Origin: an uncultured Treponema sp.
GTDB taxonomy: Bacteria; Spirochaetota; Spirochaetia; Treponematales; Treponemataceae
Reading direction: 5' to 3'
DNA: 39,360 nt
Assembly: GCF_946187725.1 (NCBI RefSeq)
Contig: NZ_CAMHSK010000025.1
Location: 1 to 39,360, forward strand
The notes beneath the pieces are model-generated. The model was given only the letters and a program-made list of their open reading frames with translations, did no database searches and had not been told where the DNA came from. Shown one piece after another: positions 1 to 8,017 of the stretch (its first letter is position 1; each line of letters begins with the position of its first letter). A program made the position numbers and the translations under genes.

Positions 1-85
1 CTAATGAAATATCCCCAGCTAATATCCCTAGCTCTAATGAAATATCCCCAGCTAATATCCCTAGCTCTAATGAAATATCCCCAGC
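1..85 (+). repeat. 33-bp in-frame tandem repeat, about 2.6 copies
   Basis: Bases 1-33 and 34-66 are identical, and 67-85 match the first 19 bases of the unit. The unit is 11 codons, so gain or loss of a copy keeps the frame and changes only linker length. The array may extend left beyond the window. There are no spacers, so it is not a CRISPR array. Confidence 0.95.
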
Positions 86-320
86 ATTAAGAAATAAAAT
101 TGCTGCTTTAGGAAAACGACAAAACAAAGAAATTGTAAAAAGTTTGATAATTGAATTATGTAAAGAATCACCTAAGACAAAGAAACAATTAGCGGAAATA
201 TTCCAAAGAGATGAAGAATATATGAAAAAATTTTATTTGTCAAAAATGGTTGGTGTAGAACTAGAACTTGCAATTCCGAATAATCCTACCGATCCGAATC
301 AGGCATATAAGGCAAGATAA
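1..320 (+). CDS. C-terminal end of an AlbA/Schlafen-type ATP-binding, RecG-like protein (partial)
   Basis: An open frame enters from the left edge (first whole codon at base 3) and stops at TAA 318-320. The last 75 residues read as a winged-helix tail: IIELCKESPKTKKQLAEIF, then YMKKFYLSKM, then a proline-rich NPTDPNQAYKAR end. That tail is typical of the large family annotated as AlbA_2/Schlafen-domain, RecG-like ATP-binding proteins, whose catalytic part would lie upstream of this window. Before it lie two and a half copies of an 11-residue repeat (NEISPANIPSS). Variable low-complexity repeats at this place are familiar in the family. The product is probably a regulator or defence-associated protein. 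The family call rests on the tail alone, so it is moderate. Confidence 0.6.
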   Translation, partial: NEISPANIPSSNEISPANIPSSNEISPALRNKIAALGKRQNKEIVKSLIIELCKESPKTKKQLAEIFQRDEEYMKKFYLSKMVGVELELAIPNNPTDPNQAYKAR

Positions 321-377
321 TGTTACAAAAAGTTTTATAAATAATGGCTTGCTAGTAATCCAGCAAGCCGTTGTCAT

Positions 378-1028
378 TTATATATTTTTCATTTCTTTTT
401 CGCGTTTTAGCTGGCGGAGCTCAAGTTTTGAAGTTATATAGTTGTCTATGAACTTCTGATCTTCTTCTTCAAGACAGTCGTAACCTTTTAAGAGTCCAGG
501 ATGAGATTTAGCAAGGCCATAAATATGTGCATCAAAATCTTCCTGATGATATTCATCCTTTGTTAAAAGCCACTGAAGAGAAACTTTCAATTTATTTGCT
601 ATTTCGGGCAATACATTTTCTGGAAGATTTGCTTTTCCATTAACCCAATTTATTAAAACTTCATAATCGACAATATTACTCAAATATTTTTTATGCAGCG
701 ATTCTATATCATAGTCATAGTCTTCATTATTTTGGCGCAAAACTATTTCAATTCGGTATAAAATGTTTTTTCGACTGCATGGATTCTCGTCGTTATTAAA
801 TTCATTGGCATTTTCATACTGTTCGCCATATACCAGCCAATCCAAAGACACATTCATAAACTTAGCTACTTTTGCTACAAGTTCAATTGATGGCAAAACA
901 TTTTTAGCTTTCCAAGATGAAATTGTTGAATTCGGAATATCTACTAATACACAAAATTGACGACGGCTGATTTTCTTTTCTTTGAGATAATTTTCTAAAA
1001 TTTCAACAAATTCTGCACTAGTTCGCAT
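378..1028 (-). CDS. XRE-family transcriptional regulator with two helix-turn-helix domains
   Basis: This 216-residue protein has a clear Cro/C1-type helix-turn-helix at residues 7-68 (SRRQFCVLVDIPNSTISSWK, then LPSIELVAKVAKFMNVSLDWL). A second, weaker HTH-like unit lies at 88-155 and ends in a matching LKVSLQWLLT, which suggests an internal duplication. The C-terminus is charged and helical. It is transcribed away from the replication/mobilisation genes. Its promoter region overlaps the forward promoter at 1036-1064, the usual arrangement for an autoregulated element repressor. I infer that it represses the rep-mob block; no operator was identified with confidence. Confidence 0.85.
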   Translation of the reverse strand: MRTSAEFVEILENYLKEKKISRRQFCVLVDIPNSTISSWKAKNVLPSIELVAKVAKFMNVSLDWLVYGEQYENANEFNNDENPCSRKNILYRIEIVLRQNNEDYDYDIESLHKKYLSNIVDYEVLINWVNGKANLPENVLPEIANKLKVSLQWLLTKDEYHQEDFDAHIYGLAKSHPGLLKGYDCLEEEDQKFIDNYITSKLELRQLKREKEMKNI

Positions 1029-1035
1029 AAAAACC

Positions 1036-1064
1036 TTGACTTTGAGAAAAGATAGTAATATATT
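1036..1064 (+). promoter_or_regulatory. Promoter for the replication/mobilisation block
   Basis: TTGACT (1036-1041), 17 bp, TATATT (1059-1064). The expected start is near 1071, leaving a leader of about 150 nt before the gene at 1224. A reverse-strand promoter for the XRE gene probably overlaps it (TTAAAA, 17 bp, TATATT), so one bound repressor could control both. Confidence 0.55.
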
Positions 1065-1157
1065 ATTTATATGTACGAGTTTTAAGACAGTTGATTATAA
1101 CTTGTACATAATTACTAATCAAAAACCTGTTAGGTCAGTGATTTGTAATGCTTGTAA

Positions 1158-1190
1158 AAACATTTTATCACAAAATGCTGTTTTTTTGAA
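1158..1190 (+). promoter_or_regulatory. Weak A/T hairpin followed by a T-run in the leader (possible attenuator)
   Basis: The arms CATTTT and AAAATG are separated by ATCAC and followed shortly by seven T residues. The stem is short and AT-only, so termination would be weak. The position inside the 150-nt leader of the rep-mob block makes attenuation possible, but this is a guess. Confidence 0.25.
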
Positions 1191-1223
1191 TATCCCGTCA
1201 AAGAAATAGCGAAGGAGTTGCTA

Positions 1224-1625
1224 ATGCAAAACAATTTTGATTTGGAGTTGAAACAGATTCAGCTTCAAAATGAAAAACTTTTTCGAGAGCTTTCGGCTAT
1301 CACTAAGATGCTTGAAAATCCATCAGAAAAAGTTTCATTCGAAAAGGAGTTCTACACAATTGAAGATTGTGCTGGACTTAAAGGTTGAGCTGCACTCAAC
1401 ACTTACAAGTGCAACCGCTTTCTTCTTCCAGGTTGTGGAAATCCAAAGTATTCAGTTTTCATTGCTGGCCGCTTAGCTTTCCCTCGCGATGAAGTTATGA
1501 AGTGGCTTAAAATCAGCGATGCAGACTACATCGATTATGCCAAAGAGTGCGGAGTAACCGTTGTACCTGAAAAGTACATTCGTCTTGCACAAAAGGCACG
1601 GCAAAAAGAGGGGGTGGCAGTATGA
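1224..1625 (+). pseudogene. Helix-turn-helix (excisionase-like) gene interrupted by an in-frame TGA
   Basis: ATG 1224 has AAGGAG just upstream. The frame runs 54 codons to TGA 1386-1388, then stays open for another 78 codons to TGA 1623-1625. The downstream half (AALNTYKCNRFLLPGCG, GRLAFPRDEVMKWL, PEKYIRLAQKA) reads as an intact DNA-binding protein with a wing-like segment. The break falls in a segment reading YTIEDCAGLKG-stop-AALNTYK. From familiar HTH_17-type relatives with LKGGVALN at this place, I infer GGA changed to TGA. The gene overlaps the next small frame by ATGA. A true nonsense mutation, a sequencing error and stop-codon readthrough cannot be separated here. No convincing SECIS hairpin follows. 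Confidence 0.6.
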
Positions 1626-1804
1626 CCTCAGAAACAAAAATGCGACTGAGCGGCAACTCAATCGCATGGGCAGGCAGTTTTGTAAACCATACTAAAACTA
1701 ACCATAGTTCTACTTATATCAGAAAAGTATGTTTGTTTCTAGATACCGGGCCTTTCTATGGAATGTACTACAGGAGGACTTGTGAGCGAAACATACTGTT
1801 TTAA
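1622..1804 (+). CDS. Small hypothetical ORF (60 aa), doubtful
   Basis: ATG 1622 overlaps the stop of the previous gene (ATGA), which would allow translational coupling, and a purine-rich GAGGGGG lies upstream. The product is basic, has no recognisable motif, and its 3' end overlaps the start of the replication gene in another frame. It is listed because otherwise 1626-1781 has no gene; it may well be non-coding. Confidence 0.2.
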   Translation: MTSETKMRLSGNSIAWAGSFVNHTKTNHSSTYIRKVCLFLDTGPFYGMYYRRTCERNILF

Positions 1805-2831
1805 TGCGGATACATCTGAGGGAAACTTTACAATCTTAAACAATACTTGTATCAGAGATTCAAGACTTTCATTAAAGGCAAAGGGGCTTCATACATACTT
1901 TATGTCGCTTCCGCCGAACTGGAGCCTTTATAAATCAGAGCTTGTAAAACACTGCAAGGATGGAATCGAATCCGTCAATTCAGCCTTAAAGGAACTGATT
2001 GAATACGGCTATGTTGAAATCACAGAGCAGAAAAGATCTGAGAACGGACGATTCTCAGGAAAGGCTTACGGATTTCATGCAAAACCCATAAAGAGCATTC
2101 CAGATAAGCTGTTGAAAGATGAAGATAATCCATCAGATGATGAACACCGTCACGGATTTCCCGCAACGGTAAAACCGTCAACGGAAAACCCGCTACTACT
2201 AACTACTAATAAACTAAATACTGATAAACAAAGAACTGAACTAACTAACCCGAAATCAGAAAAAGTTAGTGAGTCAGTTTTTGTAAATATCATAAAAGGT
2301 TTATTTGATGATGAATATTCCTTCGACAAGAACTTTGAAGCTGCTGTTCTAAAACATCTTGCAGATGCAGGTATCGAAGAGATAAATCTTGAGGCGTATC
2401 TGAAATATGTTTTTGAGCGTACAAAGCTTGGCAATGTTCAGAAGTCATTTGAAGGTTTGTTCAGAAAGCTTGCACTGGCTAATTCGATAATTCGGGATTT
2501 TAAGAATTCTTGTTTTAACAAAAAAGCCGAAGAAACGCAGAAATCTGAGCAGCATATCAAATACATTGACTGCCCGATTTGTTCTACCTGCTTCAAAGAA
2601 TATGACTTCAGCTGTCCGACTTGTGGAGTTTCCGTAAAAGAAATCAAAGACCAGAGTCAAATTGATTTCATCGTGAAAAAGAAAATCTACGAAATGTCGG
2701 ATGCTGAAAAAGCAGCTTATGAATCGGCCTGGAACGAATTGACTAAACAAGTGAAAGAGCGGACCGGTAGGCCGTTCCTGCTTGAAAACGAAAAAATCCA
2801 GTTCTGGAAAGAATATGGAATCTTAAACTAA
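1782..2831 (+). CDS. Replication-initiator-like protein with N-terminal HTH and zinc ribbon
   Basis: I start at GTG 1782, 5 bases after AGGAGG (1772-1777), instead of the in-frame ATG 1758, which has no ribosome site. This gives 349 residues. Residues 10-95 form a winged helix of the HTH_36 type seen in plasmid and phage replication proteins (RLSLKAKGLHTYFMSLP, NWSLYKSELVKHCKDG, LKELIEYGYVEI). A polar linker follows, then a DnaD-like helical part and a CPxC...CPTC zinc ribbon near residues 261-280. Between the interrupted HTH gene and parB, the likely role is replication initiation of the former plasmid or integrative element. No rolling-circle catalytic tyrosine motif is evident. Confidence 0.6.
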   Translation: MSETYCFNADTSEGNFTILNNTCIRDSRLSLKAKGLHTYFMSLPPNWSLYKSELVKHCKDGIESVNSALKELIEYGYVEITEQKRSENGRFSGKAYGFHAKPIKSIPDKLLKDEDNPSDDEHRHGFPATVKPSTENPLLLTTNKLNTDKQRTELTNPKSEKVSESVFVNIIKGLFDDEYSFDKNFEAAVLKHLADAGIEEINLEAYLKYVFERTKLGNVQKSFEGLFRKLALANSIIRDFKNSCFNKKAEETQKSEQHIKYIDCPICSTCFKEYDFSCPTCGVSVKEIKDQSQIDFIVKKKIYEMSDAEKAAYESAWNELTKQVKERTGRPFLLENEKIQFWKEYGILN

Positions 2832-2848
2832 ATACTTGGGAGACTAAG

Positions 2849-3693
2849 ATGAGATTTAATTTTACAAATACAATCAAGAATAAGATTAAGAACATTCAGA
2901 AAGCAGACCAGAAGAAAATCCTTAAAATCAAGGATATCGAATTGATTTCTGCGTTTGAGAAACTTCTGGCTATGGATGATACTGTCGTAAACGCAATGAC
3001 AGAATCTATGAAAAACGAAGGCTTTAAGCCAGGGCATGAACTGCATATTTGGGCGCATGACGGAAATTACATCCTGATTGACGGCCATACGAGACGCTTT
3101 TGCGCAATTAAGGCTGGGCTTACCTCGGTTCCGTGTATTATCCATCATTTCAAAAGTATAACTGATGCGAGAGCTTTCGCTCTTAAGGAACAAATAACAC
3201 GTCGGAACCTTTCCGGTGAGGCTCTTCTTCAGGCAGTAGCTAATTTTAATTTTGAAAAGGCAAAGGTAATTCTGGTGCTGAAAAAGGAAAAGCCAGCGAG
3301 ATTATCGGTAAGCAGCTTGGAGTTTCTTCCAAGACTGTTGAGAAAGCCCGACTTGTACTCAAAGAGGCAAGTGAAGAGCAGAAGGAAGGCATTCGCAAAA
3401 ATGAGCTTTCAATAAATCAGGTCTATAATCAGATTCGCGGTAAAGCCTCTGCAGAAAAGCCAGAAGTCAATCATCTAAAGTTTTCTGCAAAAGAAAAAGC
3501 CTTTGTCGATGGAATCCGTTATGCAATCACTCAAATAAACTCCGGCATCAGTCTCAAAGAATTGTATCATCAGACAGAAGAAACTTTCGATTATTCAAAG
3601 ATGACCACCAGCCTGAAAGAAACAGACTTTTCAAAACTGTTTGAACAGACGGAAATAGAGCCATCATCAACACCCGCACCAGAGGAGGCATAG
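2849..3693 (+). pseudogene. ParB/Srx-type partition protein with a one-base frameshift
   Basis: ATG 2849 follows GGGAG. The first frame gives a ParB N-terminal domain: IRDGHTRRFCAIKAG-like core (read as LIDGHTRRFCAIKAGL) and EQITRRNLS. After NFNFEKAK the frame becomes nonsense-like and stops at 3415. Reading continues convincingly in the -1 relative frame from about 3259: KGKASEIIGKQLGVSSKTVEKARLVLKEA, the ParB HTH, then a C-terminal tail ending TPAPEEA at TAG 3693. The switch lies at GAAAAGG (3254-3260); one extra A restores the full protein of about 281 residues. A real mutation, a homopolymer sequencing error and programmed frameshifting are all possible. The gene ends 3 bp before mob. Confidence 0.7.
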
Positions 3694-3696
3694 CTT

Positions 3697-5175
3697 ATGG
3701 CAGATAAGAAATACGGTATTTTCCGAATTGAAAAGATAAAACTGTGTGATGGTGGCGAAGCAATGGGAAGACTGAAACATGCATATCGCGAATTCGAAAG
3801 CGATTCTTTTGATCCAGAACTCACGATAAAAAATCTTGCCTTTCAATATGATTCTGCGAAGGAAGTCATGAAGGCTTATAAAGAGCGGGTTAAGTCAATT
3901 ACAACCGATAAATATAAGCCACCTAAAAATTCAGTCGGACTTTATGAATGCATCGTCACATCGACTGCTGGAGCTATTCCAGAGGAACGCGAACAGGAAT
4001 TCTTTGAAAAGACTTACAAGCAGCTTTGCAAAACTTTTGGAGAAAAAAATGTGCTTGCGGGAACGGCTCACAGGGATGAAACAACGGTCCATACCCACTG
4101 GTTTATAACACCCATTTTTCTTACAACAAGTATTCTTCGCCGTACTCGTGTAGAAAAGAAGAACGGTACTTATCGAACAGTAACACAGCCGCAGCTTAAT
4201 GCAACGCACTGGACCGGAAGCCCTGCTCTGATGAGTGAACTTCAAAACATTATGTGGGAAGGAATCTTCAAAGACTTTGGACTTGAGCGTGGAGAAATTG
4301 CGTTGACTCCCGACCGTACAAAGAAAAAGAAGAATGTCCGCTCAGATATCAAAAAGCGGGATGTTGCACTTGCTAGGAAGGAAAGAAATTTGCAGCAGAT
4401 AGATGAAAAGCAAAAGAAGGAAGCTGAAAGACTTGAAGAACAGAGAAAAGCTCAGAACAAGCGGGATGATATTTTTCTTAAGGACAAAGTTGCTTTCAGA
4501 AAGGAAAAAGCTGATTTTGAAAAAGAGAAAGTCTCTGCAAGTCAGAATGCCGTGGAACAGTATGAGGAATACATGAAATCCCAAAAGCTGAATACGGCTG
4601 ACATTCCACGGCTTCCAATTCCTGAAATGAAAGAAAATGTTTATGGCTATCATCTTAGAATCAGCCCTCTTTTTGATGCTGTAGCTTCAAAGGCTAAACA
4701 ATTTTTTGAGCAGATAAAATATCTCAAAAAAAAGCATCAAGAAGAAATCCAAAAACTCAAGGAAGAACACAAGGCAGACTTAGAAACTGCAAAATCAAAG
4801 GCAGAATCTGAGAAGCAAACTGCGGTCAGAATTGCGGTTGAAAAGGCTGTTCTTGCTAAGGCAGCCGAAAAGGATGAGACCATCAATTCCTTGAAACTGG
4901 AAATCCAGAAGGAACGAGCTGAAAAGGAAAAATGGTACAACATCCTTTTTAAGAAGTTCACAATTAAAATTGGAGGACAACCAGTTGAGATAAACAAAGG
5001 TGTAACCGATGCTTATATTGAAAAAAGCAATCAGTTAGCTGAATGGGAAAATCGAACAGGTGATGAACTTATAACACTTGGAACCAGTTATAAAAGATTC
5101 AATGTTCGAAGCTGGACTGATTACCTGAAGGCAAAATCAAGACAAAGAAGTATTGCCCAAGGTAGAGTTCGCTAA
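3697..5175 (+). CDS. mob: MOBV-family relaxase (plasmid recombination/mobilisation enzyme, Mob/Pre)
   Basis: The 492-residue protein begins 9 bases after GAGGAGG inside the parB tail. N-terminal features fit the Mob_Pre family: an early YGIFRIEKIK strand and the catalytic metal-binding segment HRDETTVHTHW with H125, D127, E128, H132 and H134, matching the family's HxDE..PHxH. Residues about 215-290 and 355-425 are strongly charged coiled coils, usual for this family's C-terminus. MOBV enzymes nick and covalently hold the transfer origin so that a plasmid can be mobilised by a helper conjugation system. No type IV secretion genes are present, so the element would be mobilisable rather than self-transmissible. 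Confidence 0.85.
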   Translation: MADKKYGIFRIEKIKLCDGGEAMGRLKHAYREFESDSFDPELTIKNLAFQYDSAKEVMKAYKERVKSITTDKYKPPKNSVGLYECIVTSTAGAIPEEREQEFFEKTYKQLCKTFGEKNVLAGTAHRDETTVHTHWFITPIFLTTSILRRTRVEKKNGTYRTVTQPQLNATHWTGSPALMSELQNIMWEGIFKDFGLERGEIALTPDRTKKKKNVRSDIKKRDVALARKERNLQQIDEKQKKEAERLEEQRKAQNKRDDIFLKDKVAFRKEKADFEKEKVSASQNAVEQYEEYMKSQKLNTADIPRLPIPEMKENVYGYHLRISPLFDAVASKAKQFFEQIKYLKKKHQEEIQKLKEEHKADLETAKSKAESEKQTAVRIAVEKAVLAKAAEKDETINSLKLEIQKERAEKEKWYNILFKKFTIKIGGQPVEINKGVTDAYIEKSNQLAEWENRTGDELITLGTSYKRFNVRSWTDYLKAKSRQRSIAQGRVR

Positions 5176-5183
5176 GTATTATG

Positions 5184-5227
5184 CCTGGCAAAGAGTTTTT
5201 GTAGTTTTCGCAAACTTCTTTGGCAGG
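5184..5227 (+). terminator. Terminator after the relaxase gene
   Basis: CCTGGCAAAGA (5184-5194) pairs with TCTTTGGCAGG (5217-5227) with a single mismatch, and TATTTTTGTT follows. It starts 9 bp after the mob stop codon. Confidence 0.7.
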
Positions 5228-5600
5228 TATTTTTGTTAGCGAAACATTTCGCTTTCTGAAAAAACAAGATTTTCGAAGAAAATCTCAGTGTTTGGCACCG
5301 TAGGTGAGCCGGTACGGTTCTATCAAACCGTAACTCATTACGGGATGATAGCAAGCCATCCCCCCTCCATTCGCCACAGGGGCAAAAAAGCCCCTTTTGG
5401 ATTACCCCGCAGAAAAGACAACCTTTCCCGCACCCTATCCCTGAAAATCTTAAAAGCGAAAAGTTTCCCTTTCCCCGCTTTTAAGATTTTCAACAGCCCG
5501 TTTCACTCTGCTGTACCTCCGAGCACCGCCCAGCCGTTGCATCACTGCCAACATTCTGTTGGATTGACCAGACGTTTCACTTCTGGACTTGGAATAGAAC
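5228..5600. other. Hairpin-rich noncoding region, candidate origin or structured RNA
   Basis: No credible gene is seen here. The region holds a run of inverted repeats: AGCGAA/TTCGCT (5238-5253), AGATTTTC/GAAAATCT with a 3-base loop (5267-5285), TACGGTT/AACCGTA (5313-5332), a GGGG/CCCC hairpin near 5382-5395, and a perfect 15-bp inverted repeat (5443-5457 with 5477-5491) around a 19-base pyrimidine-rich loop. Base composition is richer in C than the neighbouring genes. Following rep and mob, this suits a single-strand or double-strand origin, an oriT, or a structured RNA. Which one cannot be told from sequence alone. Confidence 0.45.
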
Positions 5601-5614
5601 TGATTTGCTGATTT

Positions 5615-5643
5615 TTTACGCCTCAATCGGAAAGCAATATATT
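5615..5643 (+). promoter_or_regulatory. Island-type promoter copy 1 (before the FliG-like gene)
   Basis: TTTACG (5615-5620), 17-bp spacer ending GCAA, TATATT (5638-5643). The expected start near 5650 gives a very short leader; GGAGG at 5651-5655 and ATG at 5662 follow at once. It is one of eight matching promoters in the island. Confidence 0.75.
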
Positions 5644-5661
5644 TCCCATTGGAGGCGTAAG

Positions 5662-6360
5662 ATGAATGAAATCTCTGAGAAAAAATCTGAAATCCTTAAA
5701 TCATTAAACGAACAATTTAAATCTAAAATCTTTGAAATCGAACAAAATCGTCTGATTTTGAGGAATCAAATCTTACAATCAATCGAAAATCTCCCTGCTG
5801 AGAAAAAACTTCCCATCATAAAGATACTCGCTGACTTCGGAAAAGAATTTGATACAGAAATCCAAATTGAAAAATTCTTGACTGATACGATTCAAACCTT
5901 TTTTGAAAAAATGACGACTTATCTCTGTGGTGGAGACAAGCGACTTAGGGAATGTCTTTGGGAACTTGGTGACGAAGTTTTTCTGGATATAAAGAAAAAC
6001 CTGGCTGAGTCCGGGCATGAAGATGCGTACAAACATATTGAAGAATTTCTCTTTACATTCGATGACATCGTGCGGCTTGATGACCGCGACATTCAGAAAG
6101 TCCTTCGTGAAGTCGATACTGCTGATTTGGTAAAAGCATTGGTTATTTCAAATGAAGAACTGAAAAATAAAATCTTAAAAAATATGTCAATCCGTGCGGG
6201 AGCAATGCTTACGGAGGACATAAAATATCTAGGAGGAGTGCCTCGCAGGGATTCTTTTATGGCGCGAAAAACGGTTGTAAATGCTATTTACAGGCTTGCA
6301 AAGTGCGGGGAAATTGTGATTCCCCATTTTGAAGGAGAGATTTTAGATGACTTATACTAA
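5662..6360 (+). CDS. FliG C-terminal-domain-like protein (flagellar rotor homologue in an accessory island)
   Basis: ATG 5662 follows GGAGG by six bases, giving 232 residues; longer upstream starts lie before the promoter. Residues 1-125 are charged and helical with no family I recognise. Residues about 128-222 align by eye with the FliG C-terminal domain: FDDIVRLDDRDIQKVLREVD, then ILKNMSIRAGAMLTED, then RLAKCGEIVI. In FliG this domain meets the stator protein MotA to produce torque. The residues equivalent to E. coli R281 and D288/D289 are kept in kind (R178, E185, D186), while the K264 position is valine. A true FliG is about 340 residues with three domains; this is a reduced form. It is coupled to the PcfJ-like gene by a 14-bp overlap. 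Confidence 0.8.
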   Translation: MNEISEKKSEILKSLNEQFKSKIFEIEQNRLILRNQILQSIENLPAEKKLPIIKILADFGKEFDTEIQIEKFLTDTIQTFFEKMTTYLCGGDKRLRECLWELGDEVFLDIKKNLAESGHEDAYKHIEEFLFTFDDIVRLDDRDIQKVLREVDTADLVKALVISNEELKNKILKNMSIRAGAMLTEDIKYLGGVPRRDSFMARKTVVNAIYRLAKCGEIVIPHFEGEILDDLY

Positions 6361-7969
6361 GCTCTGGTATTGTTCGGCCTATAAAAATATTTCTGGAGAG
6401 TGGAAAGAAATCCCGTCTGAGCTGGAAGATGAGCGTATTATTCCTCGTGAAATACAGAATGGTCGGATTCTTTGTCCGGTTCACTGTCTCTGGGAAGATT
6501 TTAAAGCGTCTGGGGAATTTGATATAACATGCTCCAGAGGACAAAAAATTCATGGACTTCTCGTACCCTATTGGTCTGCAGAAAATGTAAAATATTGGTG
6601 GGATACAAATGGCATTTTATTTCTCGATGATATTAGAAAAAACAGGCGAGTTTGGAAAGCAAAGAACTTTAATGAGGACAATTTTCCTCGATTCATGGTT
6701 TCACTTTCTGTTGATACATCTGAATGTTCTGCACTCATAAGAGAAAGAATCATTGATAATGATAAACTTCCTTCCATAAAATTAGGAAGTCTCGCTCTCA
6801 CTAGAGTCCCAGAAAAACGCGAATACACCAGCGTATTCTTCCGCGGGAAATATGTCACCCACTCTGATTTCAGAAAATGCGTTCCTTTTAAGAAAAAAAA
6901 GATTTTTGAAAATCTGGACCGCAGATGGGGGGTAGGTTATCCAGACACTTTTGCCCCATGCATTTCATCTGAAATGGAACTGGCGGCAGAAAGACTTCTC
7001 GCTTCATATACAGGGAGAAAAATCCGTATAAACAAAAATTATTACAGGGGCTTTAAACTGCTTCTTGCCCTCGCAAACTATCCGTACGAGGCGAATATTT
7101 ATGCTTTCAATATGTTCTTTGAACTTTATGGCGAGGCTAGACGGATTTTTTTAGATCGTGATAATCCTGACATTTACAATGAACTCTGCGATAAAATGAA
7201 GATAAAAAGTTTTCCAGCATTGAGAAAGTTTTTCGAAATAAAGCCCGGGATTCTATTGTGGTACAAATATCTTACGGATATGGGATTCCGTGACATAAAT
7301 GTTATCATGGGTATCCTGAAAACCTGCTACGAGACAGATACGAGCTTTTTGAATAATATCAACGATTATATTCCGTTCACTGATAATGATGATTATTTTA
7401 TCTTTTTCTGCCAGTATTCGATTCCGAAAAGGGGCGAGCGTGCGACATGGAAAGCCCTTAATCGTGAGCCGGATATGAATCATAAAGACAGAGAGGATGC
7501 TGCCAGAATCTTTGAGAAATATTTCAATGAGCTGAAAGATGAGGAGAAAGAGCAGGTTCTAAAAGAAGGTTTTACCCAGCGGACTCACGATATGCTTTCA
7601 AAGATTGCGCACAATATGGAGAATCCGAACATAGTTTTCAGTTACAGTTCTGCACAAAAGAGCCTTGAAGATAAGATTGACGGAGTTAAATTTCATCTCC
7701 CTGACGACAGCAGTGCCATGCATTCTCTTGGTTCTGTTATGCACAACTGCGTTTTCTCATATGTGGAATATGTTGAAAAAGGAGAGTCAACGATTGTTTA
7801 TGCAACTTTCGGCCATAAATATGTGATGTGCATTGAAGTGGGCGAAAATGGCAATATAGTACAGGCTCGGGGAAATTATAATGAAACTCTTAAAGGACAG
7901 GCAAAAATCACATTCGAGAAGTGGTGTATAAAGCACGAGCTGGATTTCGATTCAGTTTACGATTATTGA
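6347..7969 (+). CDS. PcfJ-like protein
   Basis: This 540-residue protein starts inside the end of the FliG-like gene with AAGGAG upstream, so the two are probably translationally coupled. The last 110 residues match the PcfJ-like domain: VKFHLPDDSSAMHSLGSVMHN, CVFSYVEYVEKGESTIVYA, MCIEVGENGNIVQARGNYN, then a terminal W-containing helix. PcfJ-like proteins are common on integrative and conjugative elements and phages; their biochemical role is not settled. The first 400 residues are unassigned, with a cysteine/tryptophan-rich start (LWYCSAYKN, CPVHCLWEDF). No signal peptide or membrane segment is seen, so it should be cytosolic. Confidence 0.65.
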   Translation: MTYTKLWYCSAYKNISGEWKEIPSELEDERIIPREIQNGRILCPVHCLWEDFKASGEFDITCSRGQKIHGLLVPYWSAENVKYWWDTNGILFLDDIRKNRRVWKAKNFNEDNFPRFMVSLSVDTSECSALIRERIIDNDKLPSIKLGSLALTRVPEKREYTSVFFRGKYVTHSDFRKCVPFKKKKIFENLDRRWGVGYPDTFAPCISSEMELAAERLLASYTGRKIRINKNYYRGFKLLLALANYPYEANIYAFNMFFELYGEARRIFLDRDNPDIYNELCDKMKIKSFPALRKFFEIKPGILLWYKYLTDMGFRDINVIMGILKTCYETDTSFLNNINDYIPFTDNDDYFIFFCQYSIPKRGERATWKALNREPDMNHKDREDAARIFEKYFNELKDEEKEQVLKEGFTQRTHDMLSKIAHNMENPNIVFSYSSAQKSLEDKIDGVKFHLPDDSSAMHSLGSVMHNCVFSYVEYVEKGESTIVYATFGHKYVMCIEVGENGNIVQARGNYNETLKGQAKITFEKWCIKHELDFDSVYDY

Positions 7970-7983
7970 AAAAGCAATATATT
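7956..7983 (+). promoter_or_regulatory. Island-type promoter copy 2 (before the AAA+ operon)
   Basis: TTTACG (7956-7961) lies in the last codons of the PcfJ-like gene, followed by a 16-bp spacer ending GCAA and TATATT (7978-7983). It should drive the run of genes from 8018 to 14684. Confidence 0.75.
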
Positions 7984-8017
7984 TTTGCGTAAAAGTTAGA
8001 GTAAAGAGGAGTTGCTT

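Noticed and set aside
1..85. CRISPR array
   Set aside because: The repeats are directly tandem without spacers and lie in an open reading frame.
1386..1440. Selenocysteine insertion at the in-frame TGA
   Set aside because: Only a tiny CACTT/AAGTG stem follows and the placement and loop do not fit a bacterial SECIS; the site aligns with a glycine in familiar relatives rather than a redox cysteine.
5288..5611. A 107-residue open frame across the hairpin-rich region
   Set aside because: It crosses several perfect inverted repeats, has no ribosome site and its protein is proline/serine low-quality sequence; the promoter at 5615 lies at its end.
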